Shown here: positions 16,306 through 28,070 of the stretch, piece after piece
How the letters are laid out: each line of letters starts with the position of its first letter
Position numbering within the stretch: the first letter of the stretch is position 1
Assembly: GCA_022264855.1 (NCBI GenBank)
Contig: JABYQU010000016.1
Location: 62,001 to 126,000 of the forward strand
Origin: Lenzites betulinus
Lineage: Eukaryota; Basidiomycota; Agaricomycetes; Polyporales; Polyporaceae
Direction of reading: 5' to 3'
Length of the DNA stretch: 64,000 nt
Position numbers and translations under genes: made by a program
Notes under the pieces: generated by a model
Databases searched by the model: none
What the model was told of the DNA's origin: nothing
The model's input: the letters and a program-made list of their open reading frames with translations, nothing else

Positions 16306-18293
16306 TCGCGGTCGCCTGTGTCCTGTGTGTAAGGCTCCTGGTTCCGATCTGCTTTGTTGTTGTCCTGCTCTCGTACGCTGCCCCCTCCCCGCCTTCCACA
16401 TCCCTACCCCTCCGCCCCGAACTCTTCCTCCCCCACCTAACGACCCGACTCCCCTCCCGGGCCAGACAATGGATATTCGTACCATTACTCGTCACACCCT
16501 CCTGCCTCCTCTTCCCGGCCCCGATCCCGATCCAACGCGCGCATGTCGCGCGCCCCTCCACTCCTTACCCGCGTGGTCGAGCCGACCGGACTCTCGTACA
16601 GACTATGCCCGGACTCTTACCGTAACTAATCGTTGCCACGTACGTACGTCCTAGCGTGCGCTATCTGCGCCCGCCCGCGGCGGCGCGCATGTACGCTATG
16701 TGTATGTATGTATGTGCCTGATGCCGACTGATGCCTCTGCATGGACTGGACTGTCTATCATGAATGTAGTATACCCTCGCATAGTATTTGTTTCCCTTTT
16801 CTCGGTTGCATCTCTCTTTTCCCCCGGCGTGGTTCTTTGCGTCCTCCGTTCGCTACCTGTGTAGGTGAGATAGGCTTGTATCCAGCAAGCACTGCTGGGT
16901 CTCCTTTGTTCACTTGTCCTCTTGCCCTCTCCGTCTCTTCCCCACATTCTCAAGAAAGCGAGGCCAACATCTCGCCTTCGGCCCATGTTCTTCTCTATTC
17001 CTTCCTTGTGGTCCAGCTGTGGCATGACTATTGCATATTGCGTGGCCGCCGCTGACACTCACTTGCGGATGGCATCCCACTAGTACTCATAAACACCCTT
17101 GTAATCTGACGCACAATACGGGAAGACGCGGATGTGGCGCAAGTACCTGCAGAGCGACGCGCGCAGCTACCGAGGTTACGAGAATCGGCAAGCGGTTGCC
17201 TGGAGGGGGTTGGTACGACCATGATGGATGTGTTCCACAACAAGAACGCGGAACAGATAGTATATACAATGCTAACGGGCTCGCTCGCATGCCGGTGCGG
17301 TCGGCTCCCCACGAAGATGGATCCAGGAACACAGGATCGAATCAGCCTTCCCTGCGGAGTCCGGGGTATGGGGTAGAGGGATGGTACCGATTGTAGTTCT
17401 TCGAAGCTTCACGAGCTAAGGGTGACCGTGTTCACATGAAATACATCCGCCATCTCCATGTATATGGGTGGCACACCCGTTGGATGGTACACCGGCGGCG
17501 CCAATAGTAGTACTCTATAGATAAGCAGCCAGTACATATTCGCGTATAGTTCCGAGGACCTGTCCATACACACTTGACTTACCGCAATACACTGTCATGC
17601 CAGCAACGAGAGCACCAAGACATACGTCCCAGCGCCGCAGCTATAAGCCACCTGCCAAATAGTTGGAAGAGAAGTTATAACTTCAGAGGTAGTGTGGCAC
17701 AGCACGTTGGTAATGCCACACTGCTGAATGGACATAGGGCCGCGAGCTATTTTTCACAATGGATGTTGGGCCTGTCGTCGATCGCATTGGTGAGCCTGAG
17801 CCTGCAACGCCACCGGGGTCGTGGGTTGAACCACGGTGTTTAGAGCCATCGGACGTCCCAGTACATGCCTGTCCACAATCACCGCGTTTTAGATGCTGTT
17901 AGTCCAAGGTCGAGGAGCTGGTAACAGTCGCGAGCTGGAGTTGTAGTCGGACTTCGAATACATAAGCTACTGTGGCTGTAAGTCTCGGGTACTTCACGCA
18001 AAAATTTGGAAACTGGAACGCTCTTCCAATATGGAATAGACAGTGGACTCCCTGGTGTGAGCAGCCTCAAACAGGCCTTATATTGAGAGATTATACAAGG
18101 TGGAATATAGGGACTGATCATAACGCGAAGAGACGAGGAAGACCGATGTATTGACAGGTATTGACAGGTTGGACAAACAAACCCAAAGCGCACTCGCGAC
18201 CCCGCGCCGCGAGCGGCCCCTCCCGCTCCTGCTTAGCAGCCTCGCGCCTCCCTCCCAGGAACCCGCTCCCGTCCCGCTACCCGCGCGTTCACC
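16306..18293. other. intergenic region with TATG microsatellite
   Basis: Nearly 2 kb without a supported gene. It holds the GMC 3' flank, pyrimidine-rich stretches, a (TATG)n-like microsatellite at about 16697-16716, and the promoter of the next plus-strand gene. No matching inverted repeats bounding the transposon module were found by eye. Confidence 0.5.
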
Positions 18294-20308
18294 ATGCCGA
18301 GCGTGTGCCCAGAGATAGTCGGGAATCCCAGCATACGCGCAAGCTGGCATTCGCTTGACGAGGCCGCTCGCTCGGTCATCCTACATAGCATAAGAGGTCA
18401 GCGCCCCGCACCGCAAAACGAGAACGACCGCCGCGGCAGCGCTATCGTACCCCAAAGCCGCTTCCCCCTCGGGATGCAGCCGCCTCAAGGCAATCCCTAT
18501 GGGGACGACGCATACGGCGCGGACAGAGTGGACGGCACAAACAGGTCAGCTCGGTGTAGCTTTCCAGGAGCATATACTCACCTATCATGTGTAGAGCTTC
18601 CTCTCGCGCCACTGCGGGAACGCGTAGAGCGCGTGAGCGATCCCACAGCCGGTCTTCGACGCCTGACACTGGCCGGAGCGGACGGTAAGTACACAGTCGC
18701 ATATATGCACATATACCAAGTGCTAACATACCGCAGTGAGGCCCCACGCCGCCGTCTTTCTGTCAGTGCAGGGACGACTACCGCTACAACGCCTGAAGAT
18801 GTGAGCTGCCCCGACACAGTGCCCATCGACCCGGAGCTCTTGAGAGCAGATCAAGAGACCCTGCTAGTACATAATCAGCGACTTGAGGCACGCCTTGCCA
18901 CGCTCGAGGCTCATCTCACCGCACAAAACACCATACAGCGGCCTGCAGCCTCGAACACGCAAACACGCGGGGGTGGAGGGCCCTCTGCAAATGGACGTGG
19001 CCGGCGTGTGCCGCGCCTCGCACGGATTGCGCCGCAAGCTGAGGGCGAAAACCCCGAGCCTGAGCAACTCACCGGCCTGGATGTTGTGTTCTGTCCGGAT
19101 CCAGATGCTGTAAAGGACGACTCGGATCCTCTTGATATCGTCAAGTCAGGGCACACAAACAGCCCCCTACAAGCGAAGGCCCTATCAAAGTGCCAGGTGA
19201 GCACCTTTGTACATCCTGGGGTGCACCACTCACATGCATTGCATAGCCCGTTGTGCAGGCCGCGTTCCGACAGGTTACCGGGGTCTTGACGACCAAAGAC
19301 CCATGGCCAACGTGGACAAGCAGCACGGAGTGGACCAGCCCACACATGGCGGTTCACTTCAACGGTTCCGTCGCGCACCAGGTCAACCGCAAACTCTTCC
19401 GGCGGATCGCCGACGTCGCCATACAGGATTTGAAGGTGCGCCTTGTGTGTGGTTCATGCGGATGCGCCCCTGAGCTGACTGTTTGCATTAGAAAGATTCA
19501 GCAACACACGCCGACTGGATGAACGCGCCGGACGTCAAGCTCACCGTTGGCCTCCTTGTTGAGATCGCGAAGAACTCCTTCCGCGGTTTCAAGCGCGCCT
19601 TCAAGGCGCAGCACGATCCGGCAGCAAAGCAGCGTCTTGAAGATAATGGGCAAGCGACCCGCATGCTCAACCGTCGTCGCATCGTACGTACCTGACATCA
19701 TGCTCACGATGGTGGTCATGGGTTAATCGCGGACCCCCTAGAAATGTGGCAACTTAGGGTCAGCAATCCCGGCTTACAAGGAGCGCCACGGCAGCCTCGA
19801 CCCAAGGTCCCTCTTGCACACTGACCTGATGTCGGATGAGGCAAGTGGCCCCGAGGACGAAGCCCTGGAAAGCAAGATCGACTGGAAGCGTCGCATGGCC
19901 CAGAAGGGTGGCCGGACGAACCTGGAGGACACCGAATTGGAGAAGATGGAGTTCTTCGAGAACATCAAGCCGAACTGGCGCTCCAGTGAGATGACGGACG
20001 TCTACCGTGAACTGCGCGGCCTGTGGTTCAGCGGAGTCTCTGCCCGAGCTGCCACCTCGATGACACCCCGGATCACCGGCACTGGACGCTCGACAGACCG
20101 ACCGCCACCCTATGCGCCCTACGACTTCGGCATCAACCAAGAATGGTACGCGAAGTTTAAGGATGAACCCACATTGCAGATCCTCCTCCGCGGCTGGGGG
20201 AGCTTCGGCGATCCTCCGGGCTTCGGAACGAACGCGCCTGGGCCCGAGGAAGACGAAGAACCGGAGCCAGGGCCTTCGAGCTCGCCTCGCGAGGACGACA
20301 ACATTTGA
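18294..20308 (+). CDS. hypothetical protein, probable transposon partner ORF
   Basis: Not assigned to a named domain. Exons from 18294 join in phase through introns after 18546, 18690, 19197, 19434 and 19683. The N-terminal part is disordered, with an RS-rich stretch (RARERSHSRSSTPDTGRSGR). A leucine-rich probable coiled coil follows (ELLRADQETLLVHNQRLEAR, about 18835-18900), then a conserved-looking middle with many Trp (DPWPTWTSSTEWTSPHMAVH, 19300-19360). The C-terminal half has SDEASGPEDEALE, an acidic spacer, then FFENIKPNWRSSEMTDVYREL and a final segment ending DPPGFGTNAPGPEEDEE before an acidic tail. From memory, proteins of this general layout recur as multi-copy unknowns in Agaricomycetes; that recollection is not a search result. 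A DNA-binding or transposition-helper role is possible but unproven. Confidence 0.75.
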
Positions 20309-20630
20309 ATGACTGCCTGGGACTCTCTGTTCGCCTCTCTGCTGACTGCCTGCTGCCCATGCTCCTCTGGGCCTCTTGAACGCTTTTCTGCACACCTTGT
20401 TCTCGTCAAAAATGCTCTGTGCCCCTCTCGGAATGTCACCGGGTCTCGCTTGTTGATCCCCCTCGTGCTCGTGCTGCTACTCGGACAGCCGTCTCGCTCT
20501 TACCTAGTCTCGTAGTACCATGTGTCAACTGACAATGCAGATGTATTCTATAGCCACTACTGAACGTCTATAATATCTGATCAGTTAGAGTTCGGGCCCA
20601 TGTTGCACGACACACCTAAGTCCTAATAGA

Positions 20631-23600
20631 TCAGATTATACGCCGGCCACACTGGCGCTGGCATCCTCGGCAAGGGTTTCCATTGAAATTGGGGCCTAGC
20701 ACAACAATTTTAGCGTGCAAGACGCCTGCAAAGCCACCACATACCTTTGCAAGTGTTGTCGTGATCCACAACCGTGGGGCTGTAACCGTGCATATCCCCC
20801 GAGCAAGCTGGCAAACAATTGCTTGGGCAGGGATTATGCGCGGCGGTGCACGCGGTGCATCAGCAGAGATGTGCTCGCGGAATGCCCAATACCTAACCTC
20901 GAGCTCCGGGCTGTATGATTTCAATATCAGCTTGAGAAGTTCTTCATGATCACGAACTTACAAGTCGTTCCAGGGATCACCCGCAACCGATGTTGTCTGG
21001 CGAGACACCATCCAGGCAACCTCCGCTAAAATTTGATGTCCAGCGTACCCTGTTTGTGTGTGGTAGTAGAGCCCAACGATGTCACCAGCTAGGTCCTGAG
21101 AGCCGTAACCGGGCAGGGAAACCTTGACTATTGCAGACGACGATCCCGGAGTGATGCGCCGCGCGTTGACGATAACGTGCCTTAGAGTGTGTACAGAGGT
21201 GTCCAGGAAGATAGCGCTGTTTGGTGCATTGCGATCGTGGCGGTGGTAAATGCGAGGTGGATGGTCCATTCCGTGCGCGTTGTCGTGAAGACCGTTGTAG
21301 TACTGAAGGAGATGCTCACAAAGCGTAGGCAGGAGTGTTACGGGGTGAGTGGCTTGCGGTCCGGGATGTAGAGATGAGGGGCCGAGAAGAGCTGTGACAC
21401 ACATCAGCGGTCGTAGCTCGAGTAATGACACACACCCGCACGCACCGTCAGCTCTGACAGCATCGTCGCTCTCCAGGGAACCAACGGCAGCTTCGACTGT
21501 TCCTCGTCCTTCGCGGCTGTGGTGGACAAAACGTCGCCCAATGGTGTGCGTTGTCAGCTCCTCCATGGGATCCGCACAGGGCATGGTTGAGATCTCGTCA
21601 ACCTAGTATGGACACGAGTAAGATATCTTGTGAGACGCCTAGAACATGAGCTTACCACAGCGCGCAATGCGAGATCCCGGTGGTATTCACGCATCATCGT
21701 GACCTCTAGCTGCCCTCCACGGCGGTTGTTGAGGTTAGTACCCTTCAGGGTCTTGTTGAGGCGCTCGCCAAGGAACGCCCAAATCTCGTACACGGTACCG
21801 AACTCATCTAGCTGCCCGGGAATGTGCGAGGCATAATGATGATTCGGCACCATTGCTGTGATGCCATACAACTAGAAGCACTGTGAGTGTATGCCCGCAC
21901 AAGTATAATCAGTATACACACCGCCTTGTATCCCAAGAGATACTCATAGAGCAGCGACGCCCCACGTTCGCGCTCGCGTGCCGTAGTCCTCTGAGCGAGG
22001 AGCAGCTTCAATGCGGTCGCAAGCTGAAGGGTTAGACGCACCTCGCCGGTGTGCATGCGTGGGACGGGAGCGGGCGGTAGCAGGGCGGGCGGATTGTCCT
22101 CCAAAGTGTCCAGCTTCTTGGACAACTTGGCAGCTTGCTTCGCGTCTGCTGATAGCAGCTGCGTCCGGAGTCCCGCGATGTCCGCAGCGTGCTTCTCTGT
22201 GGCCTTCGCATACCTGCGTTGCACCTGCGAATACTTCTTCATTGCCATATCATGCTCTTTGCATACCTCTGGCGCAAAATGGTGCCATATTAGAGGAAGC
22301 TAGATGTACCAATAGTAGGTTAACATTGAGGCAGTGATAATACTAGTATATGGCTTACGATGATACACCCTGGACCAACAATGAGGTGGCGATATTCGTC
22401 CGCTGTCAGTGAACCACCAGCGGGTTCCCCGACGCGCAGCGGGAGCCGTCCTACCCATCCGGGGACCTCAAACTATGAATGGCAATCAGTCATACTCAAG
22501 TAAAGCATATGTACAGCTAAACCACGTACCGTGTCGAGGAATGTGTGCATCATTGTGAGCTCGCGCTTGGTGCCAGCCTTCGTCTCGGCACGCAAAACAC
22601 CAGGCTTGATCCACCGTGAGTACCACTGAGTTTTCACAACACCTGTGGGATGCAGAGGATAAGCACGGAAGGCATCAGTAGCAGAGGTCAAGGACGTACC
22701 AAGGAGCAGGTTGTGCATCGGGTCGATCACGGTCATCTTGATGCAATCATAGTATGGCAGCCGCATGATCTCCGCCCAGCGACTGCCATGCTGCTTGAAG
22801 TGCTCATCGCGCTCCTTTTTCGATTCGAGGGCCAACCACTCACGAGCATTCCGAACGTGATCCTCGTGTGTCCGAGGGGGACAATCTGTATATAAGACAT
22901 GTTAGTATACCATGAGATTGACGAGGCTGCATGAACATTAACGAACCTCCACTTAAACACTGGTCACTGTACATGTCAGCGGCTTTGACTGACCCAGCGG
23001 TGCACGGCACCTCAAGATGGCTCTTATCCGCAAAGCCGCTGACCTTGCACATAGCTGGGTGATCAGTGCTGGCGCATATCACAAGGACCCGACAGCGGCG
23101 GCCTGAAATTGCGTGAACTGATGCTCATAGCAGCACTGTAAGCAATATTGGACTGACCTGTCTTGTTCGATGGCGTGGGCCCGAAGATGCCAAGGTAGTA
23201 AAGGAGCAGGAGGTCGTCGACGATGAGCGCCATCCAATACTGGAGTTGCTCGGCGTCAGGCTCCTTCGGGCCGTCCGTCATGGCCGTCAGGATTAAGTAC
23301 TCAACACGGTATCTGTAGATGAAGTTAGCACAGACAAAGCTGCCAGAGATATATGCAAATTGCTCACCTGAGCGCAGGTGGCAGGGTTGGGAGAGAGAAC
23401 GAGAATGCACCTGTGGAATACGAGGCACTAAATGCGCTGGAAGCGGCCGAGAACCTATAATGACATGTTAATAAGCACCAGAAGACCAAGCGAGGGGGAA
23501 GACTTACCAGTCACCGTGGAAGATGACGGGTACCCGCAACTCGTCATCGTGATCAGGCCCAAAGAAAGGCTTACCGTCGGGACCGAGGGCAGATTTCCAG

Positions 23601-25118
23601 CGGTTTCCATCGTGGATTGACCAGTACTCACCCGGGGGAGGAGCCAGACGTGTTTTCCATGAGTCAAAGTAGGTTTCCATACCTGGTTGTCCTATGAGGT
23701 AGGCCATGGCGGCGGAGAGGAGGCGAAACGGGGTGACGGTCCGTGGGATTGGAGTTGCCGTTGAACGCCCGAAGATGCGAACGAGGAACGGCTGGGAGGT
23801 TGTTGTGAAGAGGGGTGTCGAGCAAATGACACAGACCTGCTGGCGACGGGGCCGGAGGTTGGGAATATATAGACGTCGGCAGGAGGTACATTCAATGAGT
23901 ATATGGAACCTATCGGTGAGATCGAGCCGCTTGAGTGTTGTTGTGAGTGTCCGTGGCATGGGATCGGAGTCGTCGATGAGCTTGAGGGCAACAAAGAGTG
24001 CACGTAGCGTTGAGAGAACCAGGTCGGAGGCACGAAACGTGACATGGTGATGGGTGTGGAGGTATGCGACTAGGAGGAGGACGATGCGGATGTACCACAG
24101 AGAGTGCGACCCAGTATACACCGCGCGTGGTGAGAGGGAGGGAGGGAGAGAGGGGAGATGGAATGCGTGAGCTAGGATGGGGGATTCCCGGGTTGAGATA
24201 CCTGGGATGGACACGTTGGAAGACGGCCCTATGCCGTCTTCGGCCGCAGGAGCTTCTGACTGTGCACGGCCCACGGTCGCATCAGCAGGAGGCAGTGGAG
24301 GCGGCAACGGCGCAGCCGGGCTGCCAGGAGGCTGAGGTTCGAGGAGAACGTCCTCCTCCTCCTCGTCTGCAACCTGAATGTCCTCGAGGGCCACTTGGAG
24401 TTGATCCAGCCCATCAGGATCGTCGTACAGGCCGAGGGGTTGGTCCTGGTCTTGAGAGGATGGCGTTTGGGAACCGGGCTCGAGGTCTATGGCACACGGT
24501 GAGAATGCCGCATAGGCGTGACGTGAGAGATGAGAACACTCACCCGGTGAGGGCGGCACATCGGCATCGACATAAGCGCGGGGTAATAAGACCTGAATTA
24601 AGTGTTAGACAAATCAGCCTGGCATCCTAGGCGGAGCGGCTTACCGGTGAGTCCGGATGTATGCACATGCCCGTGTCATCCTGGTGTCGGGGCGGTGTGT
24701 GGATCGCCTCGAGAGGACGGGGAACCGGTGCGGGTGATACGGACAATCGGAGTCGGCATGGAGAATTGACCACCGGAGAGGGCGTGCGGGATCGCTTCTG
24801 GCGCTGCTGAACCTGTAGTGGCTCCGCGCTGCGTCCCCTGCCTGCTCTCTGTGCCAAAGCGGGTACACCTCGACTCAACGCTCTTGTACCCCTGGTTGAC
24901 GAGAGAGCTGCGGCGCGAGGAGTACCGCGCCCCCGCTGATTTTGCCAAGTCGTTTGGCCGAGGGCGGTTGCTATGTTGTGGTTGTTCTGCTGCCCCCGGG
25001 TAATCCACTGGCCACCTGGGTAAATCGGCCTGCAGGTATGTTCGCATTTACAGAGTTGGGTGAGGCGGGGGTCGGCTGGACGAGGAGGCGGCGAGGCAGA
25101 CCGGCCGCGCGTCGCCAT
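20631..25118 (-). CDS. Tnp2/Plavaka-type transposase, multi-exon
   Basis: A DDE-type transposase related to the CACTA/EnSpm Tnp2 group, which cuts and moves DNA between terminal inverted repeats. The start at 25118 (MATRGRSASPPPRPA) opens a basic, disordered N-terminus with CKCEHTC. A Cys-pair finger follows (CTSCRRLYIPN with CVIC, about 23820-23900), then GPKEPDAEQLQYWMALIVDD, AMCKVSGFADKSH, the core HGSRWAEIMRLPYYD with IDPMHNLLLGT (about 22690-22800), and near 21720-21850 VPNHHYASHIPGQLDEFG, FLGERLNKTLKG and NNRRGGQLEVTMMRE. The last exons (GYGSQDLAGDIVGLYYHT; RYWAFREHISADAPRAP) match the layout of the C-terminal region of such proteins. Roughly ten exons; I saw no stop or frameshift in the exons joined, but not every junction was checked, so activity cannot be claimed. 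Confidence 0.85.
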
Positions 25119-25428
25119 GATGGGGGATGGACGACATGCATGGGCCCTCTAGGTACTATAAGTAAAGGGCGTCCTGGGGCCTGCTCAGACTTGACCCGCA
25201 TAGGCGCGAGGTGCAGCCCTATGTTGAGACAGGAGGAGCTGCATATGGATGATCAATACATTGAGTGGAGAAGCCTAGGAAGTCACAGAGCTGAATACAT
25301 GGAGCAGCCGCATGTAGTACGCGCAATTCATAGATAGGCAGACGAGGAGCACCAGGTATACCCCAAGCGCGTAGTACATGTGACCGCGTAGTGAATTCAC
25401 GCGTGTTACGAGCTGTTCGAACTCCGCT

Positions 25429-26482
25429 ATGGCAATCATATTCCGACTTGTAGACTACCTTATCATCGTCTTCGAAGTCCGACTATCTCAGCCCACGACG
25501 AGAAGGTCCTTAAACGCAGTGAATGAGCAGTCACTGACAAGAATATTCACTAGGACATTGAACGCCACCTTCCCCGTACACATCCCAGCCATCATACCCT
25601 TCCGCCCCATATGTCTTCCTCGACGGTTGCGGCGATCTGGCATGCCCCTTGCCAGATCAGAAAGGGCACCCTCATGTCATTGGTACCCGGCCACTCTACA
25701 AGAGCAGCCACTGATGTATGACGCCCGCATACCCTACTCTAGCGAGGGGTCAGATGCACTTAGGATACAACAATCCATGGTCTCGGGAAATCCTCGTTGG
25801 GATTTGTTCCACGACGACCCAGACACATGGTGCTTGTATCCTTCACCGCCACGGCCAGCCATCAACGCTTTTGGTCAAGTTGCGCCCCTTTACTCGCCAT
25901 GGCACATGTCGGGCAAAGAGGGGGCCCACAACACAATTAAACCAGCAGACAACGGTGCAGCACAAGCCATGCAGCACCAATTTGGCTGTAATCCAATTGG
26001 GCTGTGCATTCCCAATATGCACGTCCATTTCGATTACAGCCGAGCAAGTGGACTCTACAACTCGAACTGGATGGCACAGCGCGGGGTAGATAATCATCCT
26101 ATCCAAGCTCAGGGCGGTTGGGTCGAAGACACAACACCGATATGGTGCCACCACCCAAGCTTCGCCTGTGATTGCCCTTTTCCACAGGCAACCTCGGGCT
26201 TCGAGCCTGTCCCCACAACCTATCGTACAGTCAATGGAGCCCCACAGGACCCTGAGATAGATTTCTCGAGTGATCTGCCCTTCGATCAGGCAAGCTAGCT
26301 GGGGCTCCGAACCCATGGCTGCAGCATACTGGGACTACGAGGCATCCTCGATGACATCCAGCGGAGCGGAACGGGACATGAACATGACTGCGACGGACCT
26401 GTACTCCTCGGACGTTGGAGACACGTACATCGACCGATTTGATTGGGTTGGGATATCCAGTCTCGATAGGCTCGCTTCCTAG
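25429..26482 (+). CDS. hypothetical orphan protein beside the transposase
   Basis: Not recognised. A long plus-strand frame from about 25429 continues to near 26270; using a GTGATC donor there and the acceptor after ATGGCTGCAG (about 26321) removes ~50 bases and joins in phase to a second exon ending SSLDRLAS at 26482. The product is rich in Trp, His, Pro and Asn (for example WDLFHDDPDTWCLYPSPPRP and HPSFACDCPFPQATSG) and has an acidic end with several Asp-Tyr/Asp-Phe pairs. No signal peptide or membrane helix is seen. The first ~60 residues may be leader, so an internal start is possible. The sequence diverges head-to-head from the transposase 310 bases away. It could be an activation-domain-like regulator or a fast-evolving orphan; both are guesses. 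Confidence 0.45.
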
Positions 26483-28070
26483 CATAGGGGGGATACGGGA
26501 GGGATACAGGCTTTAGAGGTTTCGTCTAGGTCAGACAGTCAATGCGGATCGCAGGCGGCTATTCAGGAGAGTCGGCCCACCATTTTGTGCAGTACTTCAT
26601 TACATGTCGTTGAGTGTTATGAATACAGATCTAGCAGTATGAGCGAGTTTACTCGCAGATATTCGGTACCTTCGGTAACGAACCGCGGATAAGTGAAGGC
26701 AAGACTCAAGAGGATCATCGATCGATCTACGTTGGCCGTCTCGCGGTACTTGTTATTCGCAATCTTATCTGATAAGAGCCATAAACTACACTAGCGCGGG
26801 TCAGTTCACACTAAGTAGACCCTGGCAAGCCTGTCACTGGAAGGCCCCGTTTTCCTCAACCTACTGCATCGTCCGTTCCTCAGACTTGCTGTAAATTACA
26901 ACATACTAACAGCAGGGCATGCGTCAGGTGAACCCCTATCTAGTCGTTGCAGAAGCGCAGTGACATTCGGAATTCATCACCTTGTCCACAACATGCCACC
27001 TCAGCTACCGCAAACTCGATTGTGGTCACCTCAAAGAACGAGATTCTGTACGGGCATTAGGGTGTACCTCGGCGCGCTGGACCCGTCGCGATACTATGCT
27101 CACGGTCTCATGCGGCTTAATCGTGACGCCGCACGTGTCTGGCACCGTTCACCACCCGTTGCTCCGAGGACGTCGCGCAGAGATGTGCCACCACCGCCAC
27201 CCGCAGAGCCTGCCAGTGGAGAAGCTCGACCTATTCCATCGAACCCTCTCCGACTTGCGCAACTGTGGCGCAGTGAGCAAACGTTTATTCACGCCGCATC
27301 TTGCGCGTGACGTCACAGCATAAATTACGAGAGATTACGAGTATGGCATCAGCGCTCGCAGTACTTCGAGTGTAGTACTTCCTCGTTGATCGGGCTCGGG
27401 CTCCAGGCTCTGCGTGTACGTTGCCTCTCACTCATGTCAACGGGGATCATGCCGACATATAGTCATGCATGTAGCCGCTTCCAACTCTCCGGTCAACAAA
27501 CGCCCTCCGGTGAGAACCAGTCATTTTCCTCCTTCTCCGTCTCGAGAACTTACTTTCAGCATGCCCTTTGAGATCTGAGATCCTGAGCTACCACTACACA
27601 GCCAGCTGCTGCTTTTGACATTGCCGCTGCGGCGCTCACCGACGCCTATTACTGAAATTGACAGATGCCCTCGATTTTTGGTCCACACCGGTGCCACGAA
27701 ACTAGGTGAATCCTGGGACGCTACGGCCGGGTGATTGGCGTGACCCTTCTTTTCTGAGACGCTATTACGCATATGAATACAGTAGCTCTCACGCGGCCTG
27801 TCAATGCGGCCTTGCTGATACGGGCCCGTCGCCATTAAAGCGGCATTCAGCAGTTCCCGAATCGACGAGAGAACATCAGGTGCTTCATTGCATACTCAGG
27901 CCTCATCATGAGGCTCGCTGTGAACTACTAATTAGCGCAGGCAAGAGTTCGACGCAGCACTCAGATAGATGGTATAAAGGACTGGCAGGCTCAGGTCAAG
28001 GAGTCAGCGAGACTTCCTTGAAGTCGTTCATCAGCCCAGCTGCAAGACTCTCACTCTGAGCACGAAGACC
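26483..28070. other. intergenic region upstream of P450
   Basis: About 1.6 kb. Two overlapping plus-strand frames at 26960-27323 are open, one with a CGH-containing Cys/His-rich translation, but no start context, splice or domain supports either. The final 100 bases hold the P450 core promoter. Confidence 0.5.
27973..27978 (+). promoter_or_regulatory. TATA box of the P450 gene
   Basis: TATAAA within GGTATAAAGG, 98 bases before the ATG at 28071, a normal spacing for a fungal TATA promoter. Confidence 0.55.

Larger units (their letters stand above)
18294..25118. mobile_element. Tnp2/Plavaka-type DNA transposon module, ends not located
   Basis: Two intron-rich genes point at each other: a transposase on the minus strand (20631-25118) and an unknown partner gene on the plus strand (18294-20308), their stops 322 bases apart. 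The transposase assigns the module to the CACTA-related Tnp2/Plavaka group common in Agaricomycetes. Both genes are free of obvious stops, so the copy may be fairly recent. Terminal inverted repeats and target duplications were looked for by eye and not found, so the limits given are just the gene limits and the partner's membership is inferred from arrangement. Confidence 0.55.

Noticed and set aside
25405..25425. GTTCGAACTCC resembling a tRNA B box
   Set aside because: No A box or foldable acceptor stem at the right distance.
26960..27323. Two overlapping plus-strand frames, one Cys/His-rich with CGH
   Set aside because: Reminiscent of small basidiomycete unknowns, but neither has start context, introns or a recognisable family.
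16306..28070. Terminal inverted repeats for the transposon
   Set aside because: A by-eye scan of both flanks gave only a weak direct (not inverted) similarity near 17516 and 25328, judged chance.
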